Source: Reticulitermes speratus (lineage: Eukaryota; Arthropoda; Insecta; Blattodea; Rhinotermitidae). Taken from it: a stretch of 64,000 nucleotides of DNA. The notes under the pieces were generated by a model. The model was not told where the DNA came from. It saw only the letters and a list, made by a program, of their open reading frames with translations, and did not search any database. Position numbers and translations under genes: made by a program. Positions 11,600-20,339 of this stretch are shown here, one piece after another. The stretch covers positions 22,508,635-22,572,634 of the forward strand of contig JAJKFL010000005.1 in the NCBI GenBank assembly GCA_021186555.1, read 5' to 3'. Each line of letters begins with the position of its first letter. The stretch's first letter is position 1.

Positions 11600-11740
11600 T
11601 CCGGCACAGGGGCCGCGCGGTCTGAAGCTGGGATTGCAAGTTGGAATTGACCGGGGTATGGATGTCTGTCTGTTGTGAATATTGTGTGTTATGCGGGTAG
11701 AGTACTCTGCGACAAGCCGATCCCTCGTCCAGAGGAGACA
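11600..11740 (+). mobile_element. SINE-1, internally deleted and 3' truncated
   Basis: It begins CCGGCACAGGGGCCGCGCGG followed by TCTGAAG, then skips the anticodon-arm segment directly to GCTGGGATTGCAAGTTGGAA. The B box is damaged (GTTGGAATTGACC). The body continues to GATCCCTCGTCCAGAGGAG and stops. The 43-bp tandem array starts about 20 bases later. Confidence 0.8.
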
Positions 11741-11760
11741 AGTAATAAGAAGATCGGTAC

Positions 11761-12400
11761 ACAACTACTAAAGATCTGTCAGCTTAAGATTATTATCTGT
11801 TTAAAACGTACAAGTAATCTGTCAGGTTAAGATTATGATCTGTACACAACGTACTGGCAATCTGTCAGGTTAAGATTATGATCTATACACAACGTACTGG
11901 CAATCTGTCAGGTTAAGATTATGATCTATACACAACGTACTGGCAATCTGTCAGGTTAAGATTATGATCTATACACAACGTACTGGCAATCTGTCAGGTT
12001 AAGATTATGATCTATACACAACGTACTGGCAATCTGTCAGGTTAAGGTTATGATGTGTACACAACGTACTGGCAATCTGTCAGGTTAAGTTTATGATCTG
12101 TACACAACGTACTGGCAACCTGTCAGGTTAAGATTATAATCTATACACAACGTACTGGCAATCTGTCAGGTTAAGGTTATGATGTGTACACAACATACTA
12201 GCAATCTGTCAGGTTAAGATTACAATCTATACACAACGTACTGGCAATCTGTCAGGTTAAGATTATGATCTATACACAACGTACTGGCAATCTGTCAGGT
12301 TAAGTTTATGATGTATTTATATAACATATTGCCAGTCAGTCAAGATTATGATTTATTAACAATATATCTGTGAATCTGTCAAGATAAGATTATGATTTCT
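11761..12400. repeat. 43-bp tandem array, about 15 units
   Basis: The marker ATCTGTCAGG recurs at 11774, 11817, 11860, 11903, 11946, 11989, 12032, 12075, 12118, 12161, 12204, 12247 and 12290, an exact 43-base step. Two decayed units follow at about 12333 and 12374. Inner units are nearly identical and edge units diverge, as expected for unequal exchange. A typical unit contains ACACAACGTACTGGCAATCT and GGTTAAGATTATGATCTATA. There are no unique spacers, so it is not a CRISPR. No coding capacity. Confidence 0.95.
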
Positions 12401-13834
12401 TCTTTATGCTACATTTAGATGGCAAACTTATCGTCCTTCTTTAGAGGGGTTTTCTAAATTATTATTAAAATTTTTATGAAAGTACTTTCTATAGGGTGTT
12501 CACACTCCAACATATTATCTTCAATCATCACAAACTGACTGCATGGAAAATATTTGTTCTTAAGAAGCTGATAGCCGATTACGAGAGTCCCGAAGCTTTA
12601 TAAAATTCCAAGATTCTTTACCGTGTTCATACGATCCCACCACCCTTCCCTTCTCTTCCCTTCCCTTCACGTTACCAGACTAATACTTTCAACATTTCTC
12701 TTCTGTCCCACGCCTGTGAAATTCCGACGTCTCTTATTAACCTTGATTTGATCGTACAAGATACACGGGCGAAGAGTAGGTGGAAATTTTATATACCTCC
12801 TAATTTTGAAGCTTTCTCCACCATTCTTTCTCCTCTTTCCTCTTAGATTCAAATGTTCCCCGCAGCACCATATTCTCATATACACGCACTTTATGTTTCT
12901 CCCATAATATGGCAGAACAATCTAGGCCTACATTCATATGGACGTTGGTAGGCAGAAGACACTGTGTGTCATGGGCGTATAATACAGCCTGCGTCAAATA
13001 CTGGCGTCAACACCAACGGTTATGAGTGCTGATTTTCGTGGTGTCCCTCCAAATCTCCAGGAACGTTCTAGGATAATACCTCAAATGACCACTGGCTTCT
13101 GCAGATGTTCCAACTTGTTATTTATTAACCATCCTATCATGGTTTGAATTACAGACACCGTCGCCAAATAAGCCATAAATAGAAAGAACAGACAGATAGG
13201 AAGGTAGATGGTTTGGAAATGAGTGGTAGGAAGCATTCCCAGAATTTAATAATCTGTTAAGCTTGCTTGAATTACCGGAAAAACAGCGCAGAACGTTTCG
13301 TCCTGTTTGTACATGCGAGTAATCCCAATCGGATAATACAGATATCTGCTTTAGTACGCACAGTAACTAATGTCAGTTAAAAACCGAAATTTTGCTTTGA
13401 GTGTAGAACTCACTCATTTCAAACATTTATATTGGAGGCCAAACTACTACATTGTTTGCTCGTGGTTCATAGTTTTCTCCAATAATTACTGCGCACAGAC
13501 ATCTACTACCAATTCCACGCGGTTTCTGCCATGAACAAATATTGATTTCGGTAAAATTAATAATCTTTAGACAACAGAAGCAGCTGGAAATGCAGCTTTT
13601 AAATTTAGGGTTTATGTATTTAAGACAGGGTTACAACGTCTGTCTACGGTGTAGGAAAACGGTAGGTCTTCTTGCTGCAAGAAGAACGGGAGCGTTTTAT
13701 AGGATACGATATTCAGTTGTTTCTTAAATCGAAAGTATTATCAATTAATCCGTAAACTAGCGATTTCACATACGAATCGAACCCAAATGATGTTGGTGGT
13801 TGTGGTGGTTTTGGTGATGGTGACGATAATTCAG
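12401..13834. other. unique sequence, no gene seen
   Basis: A pyrimidine-rich run (CCCTTCCCTTCTCTTCCCTT) lies at about 12645-12668. Overlapping minus frames at 12667-12997 show no known domain. The rest is plain AT-rich sequence. Confidence 0.4.
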
Positions 13835-13990
13835 TTATTTATTATTAATGTCCTGGCACAGCGGCCATTAGGCCAATTACAAGAGTCAGCACAGGAAACA
13901 CAGAAAATACATGGAACAAGAACCCACAAAAGAAAATACGTGCAAAGAGATAATAAGAACAAATCATTTTGGCGTGTGTTTTTAAGGTAA
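13835..13990 (-). mobile_element. Jockey-like 3' UTR fragment
   Basis: On the minus strand it reads GTAATTGGCCTAATGGCCGC followed by TGTGCCAGGACATTAATAAT. This matches the 3' end of the element at 7545-8164 (GTAATTGGCCATCTGGCTGT then CATATTAATAAA). Only untranslated sequence is left. Confidence 0.55.
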
Positions 13991-14089
13991 AAAGATAAGG
14001 AAAATAACTTGTTCCTGAATGTATTTAGTACGGTTCAGTTTAATTCAGTTAACACAAATACACAAAAACAGCACAGTTACAAGCCAAAC

Positions 14090-14194
14090 AACAGAATAAC
14101 AGAAACAAGGTGAGGTAATTGTAAGTGCTGTCTCAACACCGCAGGCCAGTTTAATTCCTTGTTATTAATGCACCAACACAACAGCCAAAAGGCC

Positions 14195-14231
<37 letters not shown>
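14090..14231 (-). mobile_element. Jockey-like 3' UTR scrap plus (AAT)n
   Basis: The minus strand reads GGCCTTTTGGCTGTTGTGTT then GGTGCATTAATAAC, another copy of the Jockey-like 3' end. An (AAT)n tract of about 12 units at 14195-14231 sits directly at its 5' side, as at the larger copy near 8.16 kb. Confidence 0.5.
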
Positions 14232-14233
<2 letters not shown>

Positions 14234-14254
14234 CTTAATGAACATTCTTCTCTG

Positions 14255-14499
14255 TCGGTATGGCGTAACAGCCGAAGTCGGGCCTAGGCCGCCTCGTTTT
14301 TGAGGTTTCTAGATCACACTAAATTGTCACATACAGCCAATAGGACCCCTCTGAACGAGTTATCAACCATTCGCAGAGGCCGGTACTTACAAGACACACG
14401 AGACGGACATCCATGCCCTCAGCGGGATTCGAACCTGCAATCCCAGCTTCCAGGTGGCTGCAGACCAACGCCTTAGACCGTACGGCCACCGGGATAGAC
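14255..14499 (-). mobile_element. SINE-1, near full length
   Basis: The complement gives an A-box region CGTACGGTCTAAGGCG and a B box GGTTCGAATCCC (complement at 14424-14435), then the complete body to CCTCAAAAACGAGGCGGCC. Flanks GAACATTCTT (14240-14249) and GAATATTCTT (14501-14510) match at 9 of 10 bases and are likely the target duplication. The 92-residue minus frame at 14387-14665 is its shadow. Confidence 0.88.
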
Positions 14500-15140
14500 G
14501 GAATATTCTTGCTAAACCCACTTCGCGGACCACCATTTGGGAAAAAATGGAATGTGGCACCTTATAGTTTGGTAACTGTTTTATAACATTTCGATGGCAG
14601 CATGTTCCTCCGCGGAAATCTAGAACCTCATAATTTGTAACATACATTTTTCTCTTAGTACACAAAGCACTTTACACCTATACGTTAAATGCATGAAAGT
14701 ATAAATGTATGTAGTCTATCACAGTGCATTAGGCATCATACGTGGCGAGTTTCTGTTTGTATTCGCCTCTCGTAGTTGGTGGTATGTCCTGTAAATATAT
14801 CCTCCCACCCTGCAGGCCAGTAAACGCTGTATACCAGATACTTCCTGATACAACATCCCAATAACTAGAAGGAAGCGTGGACTGCCTACCTCTTCCGGCA
14901 ATCGTCTGTGTAAGGCATTCATTCAACAAAACAAACGTAAAGTTTCAGTGACTGAACGCCTGAAGCATAGGCTTTTGGTGTAGCAAAGTTATATGGAATT
15001 GAAAGAGTCACATTGGTAGCCACGGCGACATGCAGTGCGGTCAGTCACATGTAGTAAAGCAGTTTGAACACTGGCACAGTAAACTGTATTGGGTTATAAT
15101 GAACTGTTCTGTAGAAAGAATGTAAGTATTCCGGACTAGA

Positions 15141-15215
15141 TCGTATCGGATGTGACGCGATGTAGTTTGATATGTTGTTCCGATCTTCCAGACGAACCTG
15201 CTGCCTCTATCCTCA
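15141..15215 (-). mobile_element. Penelope-type ribozyme-like repeat, array copy 3
   Basis: The minus strand reads CTGAGGATAGAGGCAGCAGG, then TTCGTCTGGAAGATCGGAAC, ending CAAACTACATCGCGTCACAT. It fits the layout CTGANGA, stem II (AGAGGCA loop), decayed GAAAC, conserved tail. It is the last of three direct copies on this strand. Confidence 0.5.
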
Positions 15216-15253
15216 GTGTGGTGTTCCCAGAATATCTGCATCTTGATATAGCT

Positions 15254-15273
15254 GTGAGGACTTCAGTCCTCAC
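15254..15273. repeat. perfect 9-bp hairpin
   Basis: GTGAGGACT and AGTCCTCAC are perfect complements separated by two bases. It lies between two ribozyme-like repeats and could be part of that element. It is not followed by a T run that would suggest a terminator. Confidence 0.8.
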
Positions 15274-15296
15274 AATGAGTGTTCAGATTACTTTTC

Positions 15297-15375
15297 CCGG
15301 CTATGTGACGTCGGATAATAAGATATGTATTTATATTTATCAACGTTTTAGAGGCAATTGCTGCCTCGATCTTGA
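15297..15375 (-). mobile_element. Penelope-type ribozyme-like repeat, array copy 2
   Basis: The minus strand reads AAGATCGAGGCAGCAATTGC, CTCTAAAACGTTGATAAATA, and ends CCGACGTCACAT. GAGGCA and TGCCTC form a perfect stem II. The core has decayed (CTGAAGA to TTCAAGA, and GAAAC to AAAAC), so self-cleavage is unlikely. Confidence 0.5.
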
Positions 15376-15513
15376 ACACAGAAGTGTAGAGGAATGCGGT
15401 ACAAGATTCGAGGTTCTGATGGTTATCATTCTCCCTCACTACAACACCCTAATCATATTTGCTGAAAAGTAAGAAATTTTTAACCTACCCATAATGAGAT
15501 ATATAATGATTTC

Positions 15514-15592
15514 AGTCTTCAAGCGTATGACGTCATAAGACTTGTCTATAGATAAGAGCGTTTCGGAGTAACTTGCGGCCTCAATCATCAGG
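15514..15592 (-). mobile_element. Penelope-type ribozyme-like repeat, array copy 1
   Basis: The minus strand reads CTGATGATTGAGGCCGCAAG, TTACTCCGAAACGCTCTTAT, ending ATGACGTCATACGC. Both conserved hammerhead core blocks, CTGATGA (15585-15591) and GAAAC (15560-15564), are intact. A short GAG/CTC stem lies between them. Stem I is not convincing. Confidence 0.5.
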
Positions 15593-16316
15593 TTAGTCCA
15601 CTTTTCTTAGACTACATTAAAGGTGAAGGTAGCAAGCGTATCATCCAAATGTACACGGTGTCATACTAAAGAAAACTTGAATCTTTGTAACCCTCAAGCC
15701 TATACCTTTTGTTGGAGAGGATTTTGAGTAAAATAATTGTATATATGTATACGCATATATAATTTTATTTTATGGGCAATATATTTACGCTTTACTCTAC
15801 GTTTCAATGTTTAAGATAAAATAATGCCACAAAAATACAGCGCATAATGGACAAGACCAAATGAACTGATAAAATTGATTTGTAAGTGTGATAAATAGGC
15901 ATATAGAAATCTGAATTCTCAAGCCTGCATGCGTAATTCTTGAATAAAATATTTCCACTCGTGCTACGTATTCGCAGATTTTGAACTGGAGTGTAGTGTG
16001 TTTGAGGTCACAGTATTATGTCACCACGGAAACAGAATTCGCTTTGAATGAGGAGACTGGAGTCGCCATTTGGTATTCCGATCATGCAGTGGCTAGGCAG
16101 CTGACCGCTTTGCATCTATAAGAACCGCTCTGGTAGGTACAGTGTTTGTTCTCTGATAAAAGAGGAACTAGCTAAGTAACATCACTGTTTATTTACCTGT
16201 TGAGATGAAAATAGTTGCTCAGCTAGTTAAGAAATTCCACACATTTTTTAAATATGAAAATTCATGACCATGTTCACAAGCACCCTACTGGTCCCTGCGC
16301 TTCATGCTGTTTCTTT

Positions 16317-16661
16317 AAGATCCATTGTGATGGTATCCTTCCTCCTAAACCTAGGCCTTTGAAGTGTTTTCCTTTGATTGGGTTTTACTATGAGATTTTC
16401 TTATGCATTTTTCTGTACTCTTTAATGCTTGCTACACGCCTCCTTCTCATAATTCCTCATTTGATCATTATAATAACGTACTCTTATGAAATTCTCGTTA
16501 TGCAATGTCTCCAGTCTTCTTCACTTCTTCCTTCTTAGGTCAAAGTATTCTTCGGAGCAGCCAGTTCTCGAATACAATCAGGCTGTGTTCTTCTCGTAAT
16601 GCGAGAGGCTAAGTTTTACGCCCATACAAAATAACAGGGTCCATTGTAGTTGTGTGTATTT
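16317..16661 (-). pseudogene. decayed non-LTR reverse transcriptase C-terminus
   Basis: The minus-strand translation gives MDPVILYGRKT, a stop, then PLALREEHSLIVFENWLLRR, a stop, and PKKEEV. Later in the same order come KPNQRKTLQRPRFRRKD and TITMDL. This matches the common retroelement pattern LPVVLYGCETW, LREEHRLRVFENRVLRRIFGPKR and GKPEGKRPLGRPRRRWxDNIKMDL. At least three in-frame stops are seen, so it is dead. It is the same type of protein end as the relic at 8446-8660. Confidence 0.75.
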
Positions 16662-17046
16662 TGATCTCCATGTTTTAACCAAATGGTAGCAAGCACATCT
16701 TTTCTTCTAGACGTAAAAGTGAATGCGTCTCTGTGCCTAAGCTCCACACCAGAAGGGATGGGTTGCATAGAGGCAAAGATTCAGTCGTGGTAGACCTAGA
16801 CATTATGTGCTTAGGCAGTTTGACTGTCACACTTGTTTATCCCCGAGGAAAGGGCCGTACCGGTACAGAGCCGATAGGAGGCTGCTTCAAGGGGTATAGG
16901 GAGCGTGGAGTTAAAGATTCATTTATTACACAGCTCGATTGGATGAAAGTGAGTGGTGAACTTCACGCTCCGCCCAGTTTGACGACAGAATAATAGCAGA
17001 AAGGATGTACAAGCCGTCAATCACAACTGAGTTCATATCAGTTTTA

Positions 17047-17095
17047 TTGCTTGCTACATGTTTCGGGTTTTGTGAAAAGCCATCATTAGGCAATT
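17047..17095 (-). ncRNA. hammerhead-ribozyme-like motif, mutated core
   Basis: This is the mirror partner of the motif at 17336-17380. On the minus strand it reads CTAATGATGGC, loop, CCCGAAACATGTAGCAAGC. The G of the CTGA core is A here, so it is expected to be inactive. Stem I (TTGC/GCAA) is kept. Confidence 0.45.
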
Positions 17096-17335
17096 AAAAA
17101 TACGTAACGAAAGATAATTTTAATACAACCCGTTATAATAATACTTTTGAGATAGCTAAGTTCTCAGCTTTACAAAAAAATGGAGTTGTATTAGCCGAAA
17201 CTATATACAACTCAAGATTTTATATACGTATTTTCGGCTTCTACAACTCCATGTTTTGTAAGCTGAGAACTCAGCTACCTAAAAAGTACTATTCTAACGG
17301 GTTGTACTTAAATTGTCTTTCTTTATGCATTCTTA

Positions 17336-17380
17336 ATTGCCTGATGATGGCTAATCAAAAAAGCAGAAACGTGTAGCAAG
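17336..17380 (+). ncRNA. hammerhead-ribozyme-like motif (Penelope type)
   Basis: CTGATGA (17341-17347) and GAAAC (17366-17370) are intact. Between them TGGCT and AGCA form a short stem II with one bulge. GAAAC is followed by GTGT and A, giving the two-base stem III (AC/GT) and an allowed cleavage base (A). TTGC before the core and GCAA after it form a 4-bp stem I. This is the best-kept motif in the window. Cleavage activity cannot be judged from sequence alone. Confidence 0.5.
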
Positions 17381-17849
17381 CAATAAAACTGATGTAAACG
17401 TAGATGTGATTGACGGCCTGTACTTCCTTTCTGCTGTTCGTCACAACGGGATGTCATCGATAAAGACAGAATAATAACCTCGCTGATAAGCAGTTGATAT
17501 AAACATGCTGGAAAGCATAAAGGGAACATTCAGGTGGAGAGTCGTCCATTTCAGACCTCGCTAGTAGGCACATGTGACTGGTCAGGCTCAACCATATCGC
17601 GAGGAAGGCGGTTCCCGATTCCCATTTGATAGGCGGATGGTCGAGGCATACGGGAAGAGAAAGGTCCATCCATTCAAGGCCTTTGAAGTTCGTGATATTA
17701 TGTGTACCGCCTGTACTAGACGTATCCGACAGGAAGTTTCGTGGCCCTACAGTCACTATGAACGTGATTTCGACAGAAACTTCCTGAGTCTATCGGAATT
17801 TAACTCCGCAAACTTTCTTCTCACTGACCCAGATATAAGGGCTTAAACA

Positions 17850-19095
17850 GTCTTGCTGAGTAAACATAGACCCCTCTGCAGACCAGTCACAGAATAAAAT
17901 GTGTGGAAACCAAGGAAAGAGAAAAATTCTAGACTTGAGGGAGTTACTTCTCGATAATAATCTTCTCATAGATCAAATTACTAGTATGATCTCGCTCAGG
18001 GTGCAGTTCTTATGGTTTCGTCATAAATTTGCAAACTAACTGAGGGCTTTTTTTAAAAGAAAAAGATAGTTGCTGGTTACGAAACACCTCATTTTTAACC
18101 TATTGAAAATTGACATTTATCTGACTTGTATATGTACATTTAGTTCCTGACCCACAAAGAACACAGTTCGTCTGTATTAGAAAGACAAATGATTGATGTA
18201 CAGATAAACAAGTATTTATTTTCAAAAGTATATGGAATACATAAATAGACCTACACTGTTCGTCAAAATGTGAAGTTTCTCAATGTTACAGCAGGCGGTA
18301 GATATATTTACCACTTAGCTTTAAATTATTAATGGAATTCGAAATTACGTCACCATGTTCACGAAATACGAGTAAACCAACTGAACATTAACTGAACCAG
18401 CTGAGTCCAGCCCACAACTTTGTAATATTCTTCTCTGAGGCCCTATTTAATGTCATTTTACCTGCTCATTTCTTAAAAGTGTTTTTAACTTTAAAGACAT
18501 ATCCCTCAGTATCAGTTCACGAAGAGAACAAATCCGTTGACAGGTGTGTGCATTCCTCTCTTTAAATAATGTTGTAGCAGTTATCCCACCTACCATCTTC
18601 ATTCCATGCATAACATTCTAATAACCACACCGGCAGCATTCTCTATCATATGTTTCTCTTGTGATGAAGGCCACTAAGAGCAAGTATTATAATATTGGTA
18701 AAATGTGTTGCACACATATTTGGCGTATTCCCAATATCCCGATAAATTGCTTATAAATTAACCCCAGTTCATACAGGGAGCATGCGGCGTACCACAGGGC
18801 CTGTGTGGGATACTACTTACATAGACAGCTTCCTGGATGTTATGAATGCACGTTTAAACCTGGCCTGAACAGGCCACGGTATGTCGAACACCACCACGGA
18901 ATTCATATCTCAACTGAGGCAATACCTGCATGTGGAAGTGTGTATCTGCTGCGGTTATTAAGGTTTCTACACATAAACGCTCCTCTGTAATAACTGAGAT
19001 CCCTGACACGATAGAATAGTCTGTAGATATGCCTTACATGATTGTGGTAACATATGTAACACTTTTATTTTCGTTGCCTACATCTTTCATTGGAG
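17850..19095. other. unique sequence, no gene seen
   Basis: No domain is recognisable in any frame and no repeat was found. The open frames flanking the foldback at 16733-16993 and 17574-17846 also match nothing I know. Confidence 0.4.
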
Positions 19096-19352
19096 GCCGG
19101 AATGGCGTAGTCGGTATAGCGACTCGCTACGGGCTGGGTCTTTCGATGTTCGATCCTCGGTGTGTGTGTGTGGGGGGGGGGGCGAAATCTTCCCCACTCG
19201 TCCAGGCCTGCCCCGAGGGCCACCCAGCCACCTTTACAACGGTTGTCGGGGTGCTTTCCTGGAGGGCAAAGCGGCCGGGACCTGGCTTCAACCGCCCTCC
19301 ACCATTTAGCGCCGAGGTTGGTAATAAGTATAACTTTACCCCCCCCCCCTCC
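19096..19352 (+). mobile_element. SINE-3, near full length
   Basis: The A-box region is ATGGCGTAGTCGGTATAGCG, then ACTCGCTACGGGCTGGG. The B box GTTCGATCC is at 19148-19156. Body blocks are CTCGTCCAGGCCTGCCC, CTGGAGGGCAAAGCGGCCGG and CATTTAGCGCCGAGGTT, ending TATAACTTTACC. A GT run followed by ten G at about 19159-19182 and a C run at the end are internal expansions. Frames at 19029-19418 on both strands are shadows of this copy. Confidence 0.8.
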
Positions 19353-19429
19353 CACCCGCTTTTTGTGTCTTCATGGCATATGGTAGGGCGAAAGTTACTG
19401 TTTACACCTTCGTTTTGACCATGATATTT

Positions 19430-19735
19430 TCTGAACGGTTGGACGAATGGAGGTTGGATTGCAGAGTCTAGAAGAGAATTGCTTTTCGTTTATGTAACCA
19501 GAGTGTCAGTAGCTCAGATTGTACGTACAACAGCGTCGAATGATTGGATGATCTTTGAATACTCAACTTGGAAGGACGAGGAACGTAGTGATCATGTATT
19601 AATTTCGGGTACTACCCCAGAATTTCCTGGAGGGACTAAGGAATACCACGGACAACCTCAGACAAGATAGCTAGTATGCAATTCGAAATTCTTGCCGGGA
19701 TCGCCACCAACACAATTCTGAAGCCGTACTGCTTT
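19430..19735 (+). repeat. dispersed roach-type repeat fragment
   Basis: Out of frame it reads FGYYPRISWRD then a stop, resembling the recurring repeat-derived peptide pattern RYYPGIFLEGLRKTTKN seen in many arthropod repeat translations. Stops and frameshifts are frequent. I take it as an untranslated part of an old retroelement, not as a gene. Confidence 0.35.
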
Positions 19736-19937
19736 TAACCAAATTTCTCAGTGATCCCGATTAAAGTACGATAGAGGGAGGAGACTGAAATGAGCCTCTT
19801 CTCAGTGTCTTTGTATATTGTTAAATGAAACCTTGTAGATGCATTTAATAAATTACGCAAGTTTCAATTACGAATGCTGTTCAATGAGTAAGGTTCGCCA
19901 CGTTATAAAAATCAGATGAGAAGTTACTACAGCGTTA

Positions 19938-20319
19938 AGTGTAGCTCATTTCTGCCACTAAAATATATTAGTTTTCAGCATAACTCTCGAACACATTCAT
20001 GCATTTGGCCCATCTCGGCAAGAGTTTGAAAATTCAGTCAAAGTAGAAATCATTCTTTGCATTTGCAACCATTCACGAATAGCCATATCCACTTCCTCAT
20101 TATTGTGGAATCGGCAATCTGTGAAGTGTTCCTTCACCGGCCCACACTTTTTTCTGGGTTGCTTTGTTTGGGGAGTGAAATGGTGCACACATGCCTCATC
20201 GCCAGTGAAGAGCCCGAATTCTAGAGCGACGGAAGCGTTCCTAAATGGTGCAGACACACCAATCTGCTCGAGATCGTGTTGAAAAGAATAATACTTTAGT
20301 GAAGTAAATGAGCTACATT
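19938..20319 (-). mobile_element. internally deleted mariner-type DNA transposon
   Basis: Inverted ends AGTGTAGCTCATTT (from 19938) and its partner AATGTAGCTCATTT (complement ending 20319) extend imperfectly to about 30 bases, with about 24 matching. TA dinucleotides flank both sides (19936-19937 and 20320-20321), the mariner target. On the minus strand the coding remnant reads GDEACVHHFTPQTKQ, then jumps to VKEHFTDCRFHNNEEVDMAI followed by REWLQMQ, then by frameshift FKLLPRWAKCMNVFE. This is mariner transposase around the second catalytic Asp and the C-terminus. The third catalytic Asp region is deleted. Non-autonomous. Confidence 0.82.
20015..20259 (-). pseudogene. mariner transposase remnant
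   Basis: The frame on the minus strand keeps the TGDE and VHHFTP block (second DD34D aspartate) and fuses it directly to the VKEHFTDCRFHNNEEV block. The segment carrying the DNAxPH and SPDLAPSDYHLF-type motifs, which hold the last catalytic Asp, is lost. A frameshift after REWLQMQ breaks the C-terminus. An enzyme from this copy could not cut DNA. Confidence 0.8.
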
Positions 20320-20339
20320 TAGTGTGGTAATGACTTCTC

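Larger units (their letters stand above)
16995..17435. mobile_element. foldback element with two opposed hammerhead-like motifs
   Basis: The left arm (16995-17192) and right arm (17243-17435) are imperfect inverted repeats of about 190 bases around a spacer of about 50. Paired blocks include GCAGAAAGGATGTACAAGCC with its complement near 17417-17433, ATCAGTTTTATTGCTTGCTA with its complement near 17375-17394, and TACAACCCGTTA with its complement near 17300. Each arm carries a motif of the type (C)TGATGATGGCT, loop, GAAACRTGTAGCAAGC: minus strand in the left arm, plus in the right. This looks like two Penelope-type terminal repeats in head-to-head arrangement. No protein is encoded inside. Confidence 0.75.

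Noticed and set aside
11761-12400. Regular 43-bp repeats resembling a CRISPR array
   Set aside because: There are no unique spacers, the repeats are directly contiguous, and the context is eukaryotic. It is a satellite-like tandem array.
16733-17846. Open frames either side of the 17.0-17.4 kb foldback that might be transposase or RT exons
   Set aside because: I could match neither 16733-16993 nor 17454-17846 to any transposon protein motif, so no call is made.
19029-19418. 129-residue plus frame and 96-residue minus frame
   Set aside because: Both run through a SINE-3 copy with homopolymer expansions; the peptides are low complexity.
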